NCBI GenBank assembly: GCA_022495005.1 | Contig: JAGYXB010001578.1 | Coordinates: 372,001-436,000, forward strand | DNA: 64,000 bases | Direction: 5' to 3' | DNA from: Rhyacophila brunnea | Lineage: Eukaryota > Arthropoda > Insecta > Trichoptera > Rhyacophilidae | In this document: positions 24,220 through 35,897 of the stretch, in pieces | Layout of the letters: every line of letters begins with the position of its first letter | How positions within the stretch are numbered: position 1 is the first letter of the stretch | Program-made: the position numbers and the translations under genes | Notes under the pieces: generated by a model | What the model saw: only the letters and a program-made list of their open reading frames with translations | Told to the model about the DNA's origin: nothing | Databases searched by the model: none

Positions 24220-25668
24220 TGCCTTTAAATTTGGTTTGATGTATGGTGAATAACTGCGAAAGGGGTATAAAATAATTCGCAGATTTCATATTTGAATATC
24301 GAACATGTTCGATAGTAATATGTTTATATTGTAATGATAAAATACTAGGTAGTATATTCTATCACAAATTTTTGTTATGCCGGGAGCCCACGTTAAACTA
24401 GTGTATTATCAATTTATATGGATAGTACCTATTGCCGAACCGCAGCGGTGTCGATGTTGTAGTCACCGCTTTATGTTGTCAGTGCGAATTTTTCTGCAAT
24501 AATTGCCGCTCTAACCCAAGGCGTTGTTCTGTGTCTACTGTCATATAAAATAAAAATGTCAGGCGACAATCGGTCCAGTGCTAGTACGTACCTACGCCGC
24601 AATCGTTTTGGGTCGGTCCGGTCACGAACTTGACAGTTTTCCTGACGCAACACGTAACAGTTAGCCTTACACAATCAACTCGGATAAACAAATATTTAAA
24701 TCAGCTTCGTATACAATAATATAGGATTTTATATACACTGGAATTTATTTTTAGGAGGCATCTTGATAAATATATAATAAATATAAAATTGTTACATACT
24801 ATTAGAATGTAATCACTATAAATTATGGAGTTTTAAGGTCATCATAAATTAGTTTACGATTATGTTAGATTACTTATTATTTAATCAAGATGTTACGATA
24901 GAGACTAGATGTGAGTTGGAAATACTGTCGCCAGTTTGTGTACTCAAGTTTCGGATGAAACTACCCATACTAAGTATTTGTGGCCCAATAAACTTATTCC
25001 GAAAAACTTGTGATGATATCATCGCGAGTCGCTGTTCTGTGCACTCGCCAGTTGGTAGACTATTGACACTATTGACATTTAATGCGCACGAACGAAATAG
25101 CACTTGAATATAGGTATATTTAAATTTATTAGTCTATTGCGTTCGAATGTATGAATAATAATAGGTCATAAATTTTGTATTGCAGACCAGTGGTGAGATG
25201 ACGCACAGGCTTGTTATATACCGCTCAAAACATGTTTAAAATTTAAAAAAAATCACCTTTATACATTTTTGTTAACAATAATATTGTAACCTAACAGAAA
25301 AACAAAACATAAATTTAAAATTTTATAATAAATAGGACTTTTCGACAAGCGGAGCTCAGCCTATTTTTAGCGATTATATTGAAGCCAACACACAGTCTTT
25401 TCAGTTCCCTAAGCCGATGCGTATTTTAAAATACTAATAATATGGAGTTGGTTTTAGTTTCAGTTGAGTATGAAACTTTTGTCGCATACACACGCCAAAC
25501 GATCTATATAGTATTCCAAATACTAGTAAGTATTTTGGAACAAGTTTATATACTAAGTATTTTTTTATACTGGTATTAAGTATACTTAGTCTTCAAAGTC
25601 GACCAGTTTTCCCATCTCTAATAGAGACCATTTCAGTCAAAAGGATAGTTCCAGACTGATACATATTG
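24220..25668. other. Spacer with an unexplained G+C-richer patch
   Basis: No recognised gene. The stretch 24430-24665 is richer in G+C and CpG than its surroundings (for example CGCCGCAATCGTTTTGGGTC). It has a 67-codon open frame on the minus strand with no known domain and no transposon ends. It could be a host exon or promoter fragment, or an unknown repeat. Confidence 0.5.
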
Positions 25669-26364
25669 CCATGACGCCGCCAAGATTTTGTGTAAGGTGG
25701 TGCATGTAAGAAAATTCATAATATTCTTATTCCACCAAATGTTGGATTCTTCGCGTAGGCGTCGCACATTATAATTTGCAGCCACCCCATAGTTCCCTGC
25801 ATGGCCTCCACATCCTGAAGCGGGCCTCCAGGTCAGGATATATGACGGCCCCCCTACCTGTCGCTAAGGTTAAGAGCAGTGTGCTTTTCTACAGTAATGT
25901 TCCCCAAATGGTTTCCGCGAAACCCATTGGTAAGGCTATTCTGTATAATTTTAGCGATTTTTAAATAAATCCAGTTGGTTTGTTGAGTTGTCGGCACTCA
26001 GCATCATATTATTATGAAGCACTAATAAAAGTCATATTGGATAAATAGCCATTTTATAAGTAAATACATTAAATATAAGTAATTATAAAATAAAATTCAA
26101 CACGTGAAATAACAATTATATCAATCATCATATCACGTATTTTCAAATGTTAATAGTCGTTAAGAAAAATCGCGACTTTTTTTACTGTTGGAGAAAATTT
26201 GTGGTGTGTATTTTTCTCATTTAACTGGTCGATCTGCCACGCTAGCCCCCCCTAAATCCGTGTCCCCTTTTTTCCTGTCTCTTCAACATTACCATTTTCA
26301 AAATACATTTAGAATTTATGATCTATTCTGCTTTATCGGATTTAGCTGAGCAACTTTTATTCAA

Positions 26365-26570
26365 GATAATATTAAAACGGTACCTACAGGATTTGCATAT
26401 GTTGCTTGGACAAATGGCTGTGCCAACATGTCCGGTCATCTAGCTAGAATTCAAAAAATAATACGGGATTTATACCCAAAAGCCATATTCATTCATTGCG
26501 CAAGTCACCGTCTGCAAAATGTTTTAATTAATTTTGTTTTTTCTACTTTTAAAATGATTCTTTATTTATA
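26365..26570 (+). pseudogene. hAT transposase remnant (ZMYM1-like type)
   Basis: The frame reads FAYVAWTNGCANMSGHLARI, then IIRDLYPKAIFIHCASHRLQNVLIN. This is the stretch of hAT transposases, including those related to zinc-finger MYM-type protein 1, that normally carries GYDGAxxMSG followed by HCxxHxLNLV. It belongs to the RNase H-like catalytic fold and spans the second catalytic acidic residue. That aspartate (GYDG) is replaced by asparagine (WTNG). About 65 codons survive without a stop; the zinc finger, the rest of the catalytic core and the dimerisation domain are gone. The protein is non-functional. Confidence 0.8.
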
Positions 26571-26648
26571 AAACTTGCTACAATAAATAATATTGTTATA
26601 TTTATATATTATACAATAATTATCAAAAAAAAAAAATTCAATCAAAGG

Positions 26649-26668
26649 TGGTGCACTTGCACCACCTT
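26649..26668. repeat. Short perfect hairpin near the hAT right end
   Basis: GTGGTGCA and TGCACCAC arms around a 3-base loop, followed by a second TTGCACCAC. Sub-terminal hairpins and repeats of this kind are usual at hAT ends. Confidence 0.7.
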
Positions 26669-26697
26669 GCACCACGCTGTCGGCGCCCATGAATTGA

Positions 26698-27413
26698 CAG
26701 TCATACCGGAAAACAAAACCCCAACTGTATGACCACCGAAAAGGTGACTCGAATGCTGAACGCTTGGAAATAATTCGGAAAAAACAAACTAGGAGTAAAA
26801 AGAAAACAAGATTATTAAAAAATCGTTGGACATTCACATTTTTTTTCAAATTAGGTAGAGTTTTAAAGGAATGTTGAATTTGGAAAAAAATCGACATTTA
26901 GAACGTATAACTTGAAATTTCAAAATTATAACTCATCATCGATCGAGACTGAGCTGAATGAAGGGTTCCTGTAACTCTTTCTATTATTTTCAGTCTCTAG
27001 TTATTCGTTATCCGCTAAATATTAAAAAAAAACTCTTCAGTCCAGCAGATTTTAGAACCGACCTGTGGTGGGTATGACTGCATTTGTCTGGTTCACCAGT
27101 TACCCACTCACCAGATGAAAAATCTGGCCCATAGCTATTTCCCCATCTTGATGTGTTTTCTTATCCATTATAGTGGAACCGTAATATATGGATGTACGAT
27201 ATCACCCCGTTCATAGAAATTAGACACGTTAGTATTTTTATTGATTAAGGTTGCCGTTACGGATTTTGTGTGAACTCATATCTGCTATATCGCCTTGTTT
27301 CGCCTTGGCACCCCTCCCATTTCCTCTTTTTTCCTGCCCAAATTATCAAACGTTACTGATAATGAGGTTAGTTTATATGTTCTGTGGTGGTTTTTCCTCG
27401 TTAAGCTTTACAA
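26698..27413. other. AT-rich spacer, nothing recognised
   Basis: Several overlapping short frames (for example 26562-26897 minus and 27251-27499 plus) have no domain and low-complexity composition. Confidence 0.55.
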
Positions 27414-27954
27414 CAGTGTTTCCCTACCACCGTTCCGTGGATATTCCAAGCAAATCGGCATTCCAATATTTAATTACACACATATTATTATTCTTCTAAT
27501 GCCACTCTGGTATTATGACATTGCCTGTAGGTATCATTAAAATCACTTAAATTATTTTCCGCATTTTCGATTACATGTTTATGTAAGAAGACTTCTTCGG
27601 CCATGTCAGCAATAAAAACTAAATAGAGAAACCGATGGATGTCAATACAGCATTTTGTTTCTCCGAAACAACATAGAGGCCATCGAATTATAGCAAAGAT
27701 GCAGTAGCAGAATTCGAATTAATATTCACGATTTATTTCCAAATCAGTTTCTGAATATTTAATTATCTTAAAATATAATTTTCATGGAACATATATTTTT
27801 GTGTTCACAATCAGACTGTGATATGTCTGTTATACCCGTCAGTTATAATACAAGATATAAAAACTAATATTATTCCGAATCTAGTAATAGTGGTCCGCGA
27901 AATATTGATCCAGTTTTCACAGGTCCGCAGGTGGAAAAGGGTAAGGAAACACTG
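27414..27954. mobile_element. hAT-like MITE (CAGTGTTTCC ends)
   Basis: A 541-bp segment bounded by CAGTGTTTCCCTACC on the left and, inverted, CAGTGTTTCCTTACCC on the right. These 15-bp TIRs have one mismatch and are typical of Charlie-type hAT elements. Inside each end are a CCGTTCCGTGGATATT block (left) and a GTCCGCGAAATATT block (right, inverted partner). Flanking octamers (CTTTACAA and CCTAAAAC) do not match well, so the insertion is old or the duplication is mutated. Confidence 0.7.
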
Positions 27955-29131
27955 CCTAAAACACATGCAGACTATATGTCTGATAGCATAAAAGCACCTA
28001 GCGCTTTAGGTCAACTTTGAAGATAGCATTCAGTCGCCAGAATCTGTTCCATGTAAATCGTAGTTGTATAAAATAATTATTTATTTATTTAATCAACCTC
28101 TCTATGTGATTGTCAATAAAATGTATGTACACTCATATTATCAAGGTGTCAAGCGGAATTATATTTAAGAGTATTTTGAGTTGAATCAGTTTGACCTAGG
28201 GAGAAAAATACCAGACTTGGTCGTGATTCAAAAATAGGTAGGTCATTCATTACGACAATAAAACAGTTGCACAACGGATATAACCGCCAATCAGGATAAT
28301 ATCACAATATTAATAAACGCGTGTTAACACTATAATTAAATGTTGCCATATATGTTCATTCCGATACCTGCATTGATATTTTATTAGGTAGATACCTGAA
28401 GGGAAGCTAATTAAATCCAGGTCAAGATTATTGTTTTCTTAATAAAGCACACTTTCAAAAAATGATAATAAATATTATGGGCGTATCATTGCAATAAAAC
28501 ACTGAAATGATTTAGATAAAAACGTAATTTTACACTCTTACTTTATATTAAGTTTACTTGGGCTCTCTATGTATAATATACTCGTGGGTATATCTGTACG
28601 TTAAAATATCAACGGCTACTTATTGATTTAAAATTCGGTATATACCTAGGTGCTAATATAGACTACATCTTCGTCATAGATGATGTAGATTTCTTTACCG
28701 CATACATCGGTGTCGACTAAATATTACATTTTTTTTTTTATAATTTTTGACCAATTGCAAATGAAACTTCTAGTCAACACTTTTGAAATGAGTAAATAAA
28801 CTTCTAATGTATTTTAATCTTCATGTATCTTATTATAATCGTACCTATCGATTCAATGAGCAAAAATATTATTTAGCATATAACTTTTTGATTTACTAAT
28901 TGGTTCGTAATCTCTATATAAATGAAGTTTTTTGAAAGCTTACTTATATAATATTATATATTTTCATAAATACACTCAATAATACAAAACTTATTAATAA
29001 AGACACGTTAAAAGCACATTCTTAAAAAACGATCGAGTTGTTTATTTATGTACGAGTACCAAAATATTATAAATCGTTTTTTTTGTTTTTAGACGGTTTT
29101 TATAACCATTATAAATATTATTGGTTATACC
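27955..29131. other. AT-rich spacer, nothing recognised
   Basis: No gene recognised. A small imperfect hairpin (CTACATC ... GATGTAG) at 28664-28689 is the only local structure noticed. Confidence 0.55.
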
Positions 29132-29909
29132 TAGCGCCTGTACACGTGCATGGATTTACTTACACTATTAATAACTGTTTACTCGTAAAAGTGCTGACTG
29201 TCTTTCCAATCTCATACCCCGTTTACACGTACATGGATTTACTGCTGACAGTACGTATTATCGCGGCCATAACACAAAAATGCACGTGTGAACACATATT
29301 ATCATGCAAATTGCAAGATTGCATGCATTAATCAAAGCGTTCAGAAGCTTCTGAATTTTCACGCGACAATTTTACTGGGCATGCACAATATAACGATAGT
29401 AGCAAACCTGCCGGTAAAAAAATGAACTACACCACCTAGAGAATCATTTTGAGGTTAACCGATTTTCACGACCTGTCAAATAGTACCATAAAATGACAAC
29501 GTCACGTCCTGCTTACTCTTGAATAATGAAATTGGCGAGACAGTTAGCACGTTTACATGTAAACAGTTATTATAGCGATAATTTAAAATACACACTATTG
29601 GTGCAAGTAAATCCATGCAAGTGTACAGGCGCTATCATTCTTCAAGCGTATGTTTTCATCGTATGGTGCTATTTGACTGATTCAGACAGGTTCGGACAAG
29701 CTGGGATAAGCTCGTAGATAATCGGTAGACGTTAAAATATTCAATGCGGTGTAGTACGCATTTCTTCCAGCATGTTCGCCACTATTGTTCTATTGCGTGT
29801 GTGCACCCACCATGCAAGCTTCTGAACTTTTTTGGATGTATGCAACCTTGCAACTTGCACGATTATAAGTATTGTCAGCAGTTAATCCATTCACGTATAA
29901 ACGGGGTAT
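29132..29909. repeat. Complex fold-back repeat, three interleaved inverted arms
   Basis: Three pairs of inverted repeats lie within about 780 bp. Pair A is TAGCGCCTGTACACGTGCAT at 29132-29162 with its inverse at 29605-29634. Pair B is ATACCCCGTTTACACG at 29214-29247, inverted at 29876-29909. Pair C is GCAAATTGCAAGATTGCATG with TTCAGAAGCTT at 29307-29350, inverted at 29818-29863. B and C nest as a hairpin, while the right arm of A lies inside it. A and B also resemble each other (both contain CATGGATTTACT). This suggests a fold-back type DNA element or two related MITEs that recombined. Confidence 0.7.
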
Positions 29910-31244
29910 TATACACATTGGTTGTAAGCTATTCACCCATTAAGGCTATTACGTAGTGATTGAGGGAGGTAACCATAATCTGGACCAAGAATCGAAAGTA
30001 AATCTAAAATATAAACTTGGATACACGAAAAAAGCAATGAAAAGAAAGTATTGTGCCTTTAGTTTTATGAAATACATACCTACATACTTAATAATATACT
30101 ATTATGTTGATTTTAAGCCTCACATTTTTTGAAATATTAAATAATATAGTAACTACGCAATGTACCTATTGCTAAATGATCTCAGTGATCGATACTAATA
30201 ATATTGATACTGTAAAAAACATTAGCTCCCCTATGATTACCTAGATAAAAAAATCCGGTATTGCCCACGGTAAAAACAATAAAATAACGGTATTAATTGT
30301 TACTGGTGAACTATAATCAGATACTTACTAATAAGCGATCTGGGAGAGTGATCAATACCAGCTGGTCCGATTTGCCAAGTTTGTGCAATGTATATTGTAA
30401 AAGTACTTTTTTCATATCAATGCACCAGTTATTTACATACAACTGGAGTCGTTGATATCCGATATTATGTATTTTATGCCTTATTCGTGTTTCGATTTAC
30501 TTGCGAAACGAAAATTCGAAAAGGTGTTTGCAATTCGTTCGGATCACGCGACGCATTTGTTTATTAAATGAACATTGACTTAAATAGGTATACTTATAAT
30601 AAATATTGATATTTTATTCAATTTCCGTAAAAAACCATGAAGTTTGTTTTGGTAAATAAATTATATTATCGTTCCGTAAAAGCGCCTTCCGTTTTGATTT
30701 CACGTTCGTCTGATATTAATATACAGCAGTTTACAAATGAATATATTATTTAAAATAACGAGACCATGCGTGTTAAGTACCATTTCTTCCTTTCATATGG
30801 GTTAGATCATATGGCGAGATTTGGTCTCCTTCCCAAGTGTCCTCCACTACATCGCACCCCTCGTCAATATTTTCCAGCTTATCAGCCGTTCCACTCTAGC
30901 CCATTATCAATACACCGGTTTTGTGATTACGGATTATATAATAATTTTTTAAATTAACCGGTTTCAATGACATATTATAATACCTATGTATCATATTATT
31001 ATTTATAATATGTAGGTTTACTAGAAATGATGCATATGTATATATGAATCGCTTGTTAAATTAATAGGATGCTGTGACGTATTAACAATCGAGCAATGTA
31101 TTCTATTTTAAACAAATGTCTACACTACAATCATATTGGTATATTGATCGATGTACGATAGTATGTTTGGTCAAATACAAACACTTAAGGTTATTTTTTA
31201 TGATATTTCTGCCTATACACAGTTTTAGTATATTTTTTTTGACC
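29910..31244. other. AT-rich spacer, nothing recognised
   Basis: No gene recognised. A moderately G+C-richer strip at 30800-30920 has a 63-codon open frame with no known domain. Confidence 0.55.
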
Positions 31245-31472
31245 ATGTCCAATCTAATAATATCATTATGGGCCTACACATAGTGGGTGTTTGTATTAAA
31301 AGATGTGTTTTTACGAGAAATGGATGTTAGCCACTTGTCCAACCTACTAGGTCCATACTCTGACTCACACACAATTTGAAAAACAATATGTATACTTACC
31401 AGACCCATGATTCGAACCTGCAACCCTCTACATTATAGGCCGACGCCTAAGCCACTCGGCCATAGTGGATGA
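31245..31472 (-). mobile_element. tRNA-derived SINE (family 1), near full length
   Basis: This about 228-bp copy is the best one of the family. On the minus strand it starts CCACTATGGCCGAGTGGCTT, AGGCGTCGG (tRNA Ser/Leu-like, containing the A box). It continues with GCAGGTTCGAATCATGG (B box), then the body with GAGTATGGACCTAGTAGGTT, and ends with TGGCTAACATCCATTTCTCG and the GGCCCATAATGATATTATTA tail. Transcription would be by RNA polymerase III. The conserved tail shared by all copies presumably matches a partner LINE, which I could not identify in the window. Confidence 0.82.
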
Positions 31473-32227
31473 AAAAGTTTTTGTAATCAGCGATAAAAAA
31501 AGAGATTTTGATTAATGTAATATATAAATTGAAAATCTTATTAAGGGATAGTTGGAAATATAATATTTTTTGACTTAGGATTTTTTTTAAATAGGTACAG
31601 TGAATTAAATTATATAAGTACTCACCTAAATTTGTATTCAATATAAAAGTGAATGTTTACAATGTGTTACAACCAAAATATCAATATTAGATTAATTAAA
31701 TTGTTAAACTATTACAATAGTAAATCATAAAGGTAATCTAAAATTGTTTACATGGATTTTTAGCACATCCGATTGTGATAAACTGATCGTGTGTTAGAGT
31801 GTACGGTATTCACACCAATCCTTAGGCCAATCTGTGAAAATGATTGCAAAGCTTAGACTACATATTGTGATGAATTGAAAATCGTAAAATTTAAAACGAT
31901 AAAGATCCGTTTGGTTAGAGATATAATAAGTATAATGAATTATAATATATTATTATAATAATACATCAGCATTAAAATGATTGCATTAGTAAAGTATAAA
32001 AACTCAGAGGGATGTCGATGCCACACACTCGAAATGTCCATGTAAAAGTGGGAAAGACGATCACATGATGGGAAGGCCAGGGCCCACCCCGGAGTGTAGC
32101 TCCATTAGTAATATTATAATATGCCAATAACATTAATACTCGCTGAACTTCTGTCGATATTGATAGTATTTCAATAAAAATATTATCTTTTTAATATTAT
32201 AAAAAAAGCATTTTAATAAATTTAGAG
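31473..32227. other. AT-rich spacer, nothing recognised
   Basis: No gene recognised. A small G+C-rich strip around 32050-32105 (GGGAAGGCCAGGGCCCACCC) is unexplained. Confidence 0.5.
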
Positions 32228-32760
32228 CGTTGGAGCAGACCCCTTTTTGAGTTGCTCCATTCTAGATCCACTTCGGGGCCTAAAACTTGCTCCAACACCA
32301 TTCTAGGGTCTGCTCCGCTCCGGCTAAAAAGTTTTAATTGATATTAAAAAAAATAAGTAGTTATAAAATAGGGGTTATAACGAAATTGCCGCCAGCAAAT
32401 CCTCTTTCATTATCAGCCTCTTCTGTCAGAAAAGTGAAAAATCACTCGGTAGTGTTTTCAAATAATTCCAGTGTTGCAAAACGTCAAATATAATATTTTC
32501 ATTGGATTTTAGGATGAAAATAAAAAAAACACATCCGGAGCAGTGGAGCACTACAAATTTTTGGTGCTCCGGCTCCGCTCCTGCTTCGGGTAAAACTCCA
32601 TTGCTCCACTGCTCCGTGCTCCACTCCGTGCTCCACTCCGTGCTCCACTCCGTGCTCCACTCCGTGCTCCACTCCGTGCTCCACTCCGTGCTCCACTCCG
32701 TGCTCCACTCCGTGCTCCACTCCGTGCTCCACTCTGAGCGCTCCAACACTCTTGGTACAA
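32228..32760 (-). repeat. GAGC-rich interspersed repeat, copy 2 (with minisatellite)
   Basis: An inverted relative of 15652-16042. Shared words, read on the minus strand, include GTTTTACCCGAAGC, AATTTGTAGTGCTCCACTGC, and GGAGCAACTCAAAAAGGG near the far end. It differs by an expansion of ten 12-bp units at 32617-32736. The outer ends share a short inverted GTTGGAGC. Open frames crossing it on both strands arise because 12 is a multiple of three and no unit contains a stop; they are not genes. Confidence 0.8.
32617..32736 (+). repeat. Minisatellite, 12-bp unit x 10
   Basis: Ten head-to-tail copies of TGCTCCACTCCG, nine identical and the last with one substitution (CTCTG). They are preceded by variant units (TGCTCCACTGCTCCG). 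The homogeneity implies recent expansion by slippage or unequal exchange. Confidence 0.97.
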
Positions 32761-34544
32761 TATTTTAAAAGAACGTATTTGGTCTAAAATCTCTGGATTC
32801 ACTTCTCAGACTTTATAAATTTAAGTACTAAATTAATAGTCAATTTAATTATGTAATCTACGAGTATATACTATGAATAAGTTTCGTGATGTACAATAAT
32901 ATTATGATCGCTAATCTATCTATTATACATACAGCCATTTTGTGTAAATATATATTTATAATGTCTTATTCAAAGTTTATTTATGTTGATTCTCACCAAA
33001 TAAAAAAACCTAAGTATTTTTTACATTTAAGATAAGTCACTATTTTATGCTCGATGTGATATATTATTATTTCACTTTTAGTTATATTTTTCAATGAACT
33101 TGAAAATAATCACTAATTTAAATAAAGAGTTTAGTGTTATAGTGATGGATGGATATTTAATGCACATTTTAAATGCCAAATCATGTTTTCTTTAAAATAT
33201 AAAACATTTTAACACCTTTGGAGAATTTACATTCATGATTTGTTCATGAAATTAATCAAAAATGTGTCGCTGATTGTATTATAATCTGTTAATTCCATTA
33301 TTTATATATATATTTTTTAACACATTGACGTGTGATATTTTAAAGATTCATGAATAATTCCCAGCTATTTACAAACCTTTGGCATATTATTAAGAAACAT
33401 AAAAATAAAATCAATTACCAGTTTCTCGTACGATTGATTCAAATTGGAGGTTTAAAACCACTTTTGGTCTCACAACAATAATTGACTGTGTGATAATATA
33501 CGGGTTTTAGCATAAATAGACTTAATGCTCCGATTGGCTAATAAATAAGATATGTCCGCGTACGTAATAAGTAAAGTAAAGCATTTTCCAGAATAGTACA
33601 TTTTCTTAAATAGAGTATTGTATTCACGAGCATATTAAATTTTAAAATATTATTTACCCTTGTATATATATTGCTAGAAATTTTGTATATATTATGATAG
33701 ATCTTCTAATTCCATATTTATTAAAGTAAGACAACGGTGACTTTATTACACATTATTACTGTTAATCGTAATAAAACGGAATGTAGTTTAACATTATTTT
33801 TCATATTTTAAATCAAAAATACAATAATGTAGTACCCACCAACTTATTTAATTTTTCGTAATTGCTGGGAAAAATGTATGTAAGTTATATCATAATATTA
33901 TCATTGTCATTTCAGCCACTCTCAATCCACAGTTGTATGAACGCTCCTCATGATGTTTACACTTTTCCTGATTATCGGTTTTAGCATGGATACGTCACGC
34001 TTTTGTCATGATCTCCCAGGCGGATTCGTTACGAAAAATCGCACAGGCAGGCGTAACGAAAAATAATCTCACAAAAGTTGCGCGGCCGCTAGAGACTCCA
34101 GTCTGCCGCGAACACGCCCCGCAATTTATTTCGATAATTCTATAAGTATTAATTAACAAATCTCAAGCTGTTCATTAATTTCCTTTAATACTTACGCAGA
34201 GACAAGTCGTTTATTTTTGTAGTTTTGATAATGTGCATGCGTAGTTTTTTTAGGTACGTAAGGCAAGTTCTCTTCGTCAAAATAGTTTTCCGATATTCCT
34301 TCTGAGAATAATGTACTCTTACAATTAATAATTTAAAAAATATATTTTCAACTTCAACACCGTTTTAGAACAATTTTTATGTTATCACTCCATAACTTTG
34401 CACTCCGTAACATATTTTATTAAATATTATTAAATATTATTAAATTTTATTAAATAATATATTACCTATTTATCTATTACTACAACAAGTGAATATCATT
34501 TGATCTAATTCTAAAGGTAATCAGTCGAAGAGGCGTATCAGTGC
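32761..34544. other. AT-rich spacer with an unexplained patch at 34000-34140
   Basis: No gene recognised. Within 34000-34140, G+C rises and the 13-mer CGTTACGAAAAAT (34027) is nearly repeated as CGTAACGAAAAAT (34052). A CpG-rich GCGCGGCCGC block follows. It may be regulatory or an unknown repeat. Confidence 0.5.
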
Positions 34545-34608
34545 AGGAAAAAAGTAAAAAAAGTAAAAAGTTATGAAGCGTATCTTCTTCTTTGCCCATA
34601 TCCGCCCC

Positions 34609-35847
34609 TTAACTGGAGCATATGGACACCACGCGGCGCCTCCAAGAATCCCTGTCGCTCGCCAGTCTTCTTGCTTCGTTCCAGGTCGAACCAGCATCCC
34701 GTAGCTCCGCCGTATACGCTCTGTAGATTGTATTTAGCGACCTTCCAGGACGCCGGAATCCGGTCGGCTTGAAGAACAGGCAAGCCAGGTTAAAGTTCTC
34801 TTCTGGCATCCGCAGCACGTGGCCGAGCCAGGTCCAACGTCGCCTCTTCACTCTCAGTGTGATGAGAGGCTGCTTGGTACGTTCTCTTATCTCCTCGTTG
34901 CTCTTAAAGTCATACCACCGCACACCCAGTATTCGTCGCAAACATCTGTTTTCGAAGCTCAGTATACGGTTGCTCTGAGCCTTCGTAAGGTTCCATGATT
35001 CGCTACCGTAAAGCAGCACCGTCAGAATGCAAGCGTCGAATAGGCGGCATTTGGTTTTGACCGAGTACAATCGTGAGTCCCAGACATTTCGCATCGAGTT
35101 GAATGTTGCTCCAGCCATTCCCATTCGGATAGCGAGCTCTTTCTGCAAAATGCCATCTCCCGCGATGTGTACCCCCAGGTACTTGAAGCTGTCGACGCTC
35201 TCGATGCTCTGTCCATCGCTAATCAGAGGGAAATCTGGATCAGGACAGGTGCTATTGCACAAGACGTTGGTTTTCTTCGCGTTGATTTTCAAACCAACGC
35301 GCGAGGAGTTGTTATGCAACCTGTCGATTGTCTCTTGAATGCCCTCGATTGAGTTGTCGAATAGGACAGCATCATCGGCGTATTCCAGGTCGCATAGCTT
35401 CACCGTGGGGGTAACAGGTATGCCTCGGTCGGGTGGTATTGACTTCCGTAGTATGAAGTCAAAGAGAATGATGAAGAGAAACGGTGCAAGGACACAACCC
35501 TGTCTGACTCCGGTCGTGACCCTGAACCATTCCGTGACAGTGTCTCCAATTCTGACACAGCATTCGCTATTCTCGTGCAGACTTTTGATTATGGCAATGA
35601 TCTTGGGAGGGATCCCGTATGCTCCCAGTATCATCCAGAGGGAGGGGCGGTGCGGACTGTCGAAAGCCTTCTCATAATCCACAAAACAGCAGGCCATCGG
35701 ACTGTTCAACTCATGGCTCTGCTGGAGAAGACATCGAAGGTTGTGGATTTGGTCTGCACACGCTCGACCAGGTAGAAACCCGGCTTGGTTTTTCCTGAGG
35801 ACGTGCATTATTGGGTCCCTTATTCTCATCAAAATGATGTTTGCCAA
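34609..35847 (-). pseudogene. RTE reverse transcriptase, C-terminal frame of the split ORF
   Basis: The 412-codon frame holds the catalytic part of an RTE reverse transcriptase, which copies the element RNA at the nicked target. Visible blocks are FLPGRACADQI (residues 24-34), the first catalytic aspartate in FVDYEKAFD (55-63), TTGVRQGC (111-118) and the catalytic YADD (156-159). They are followed by SFKYLGVHI and the C-terminal GSESWNLTKAQSNRI, CLRRILGVRW and WTWLGHVLRMP boxes. All three catalytic aspartates remain. The methionine at 35847 is internal. In-frame similarity (GDPLSCDNYRGITLLSVPGK) continues upstream in this frame to about 35897, where a one-base deletion separates it from the endonuclease frame. 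Confidence 0.93.
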
Positions 35848-35897
35848 AATCTTTCCCGGAACACTGAGTAGCGTAATGCCTCGGTAATTGTCGCAGC

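Larger units (their letters stand above)
25669..26697 (+). mobile_element. Decayed hAT element with transposase scrap
   Basis: The two ends appear to be inverted repeats. The left end is CATGACGCCGCC followed by AAGGTGGTGCATG. The right end, inverted, is CATGGGCGCCGACAGCG followed by AAGGTGGTGCAAGTG. A piece of hAT transposase lies between them, in the plus orientation. No convincing 8-bp duplication was found, so the exact bounds are tentative. A GC-rich block at about 25785-25880 shares sequence with 55760-55838 and may be a separate, older insertion. Confidence 0.6.

Noticed and set aside
26562..26897. 111-codon minus-strand frame
   Set aside because: It covers the right end of a hAT element and low-complexity sequence, with no domain.
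31396..31472. tRNA-Ser/Leu gene on the minus strand
   Set aside because: The head is tRNA-like, but the following body is shared with three other copies, so it is a SINE.
32602..32736. CRISPR-like array
   Set aside because: Units are contiguous with no unique spacers, and the context is an animal genome.
32426..32802. Open frames with WSTE, VEHG, ARSG or SVLH repeats
   Set aside because: They are produced by the 12-bp minisatellite in several frames and on both strands at once, with no initiation context or flanking domain.
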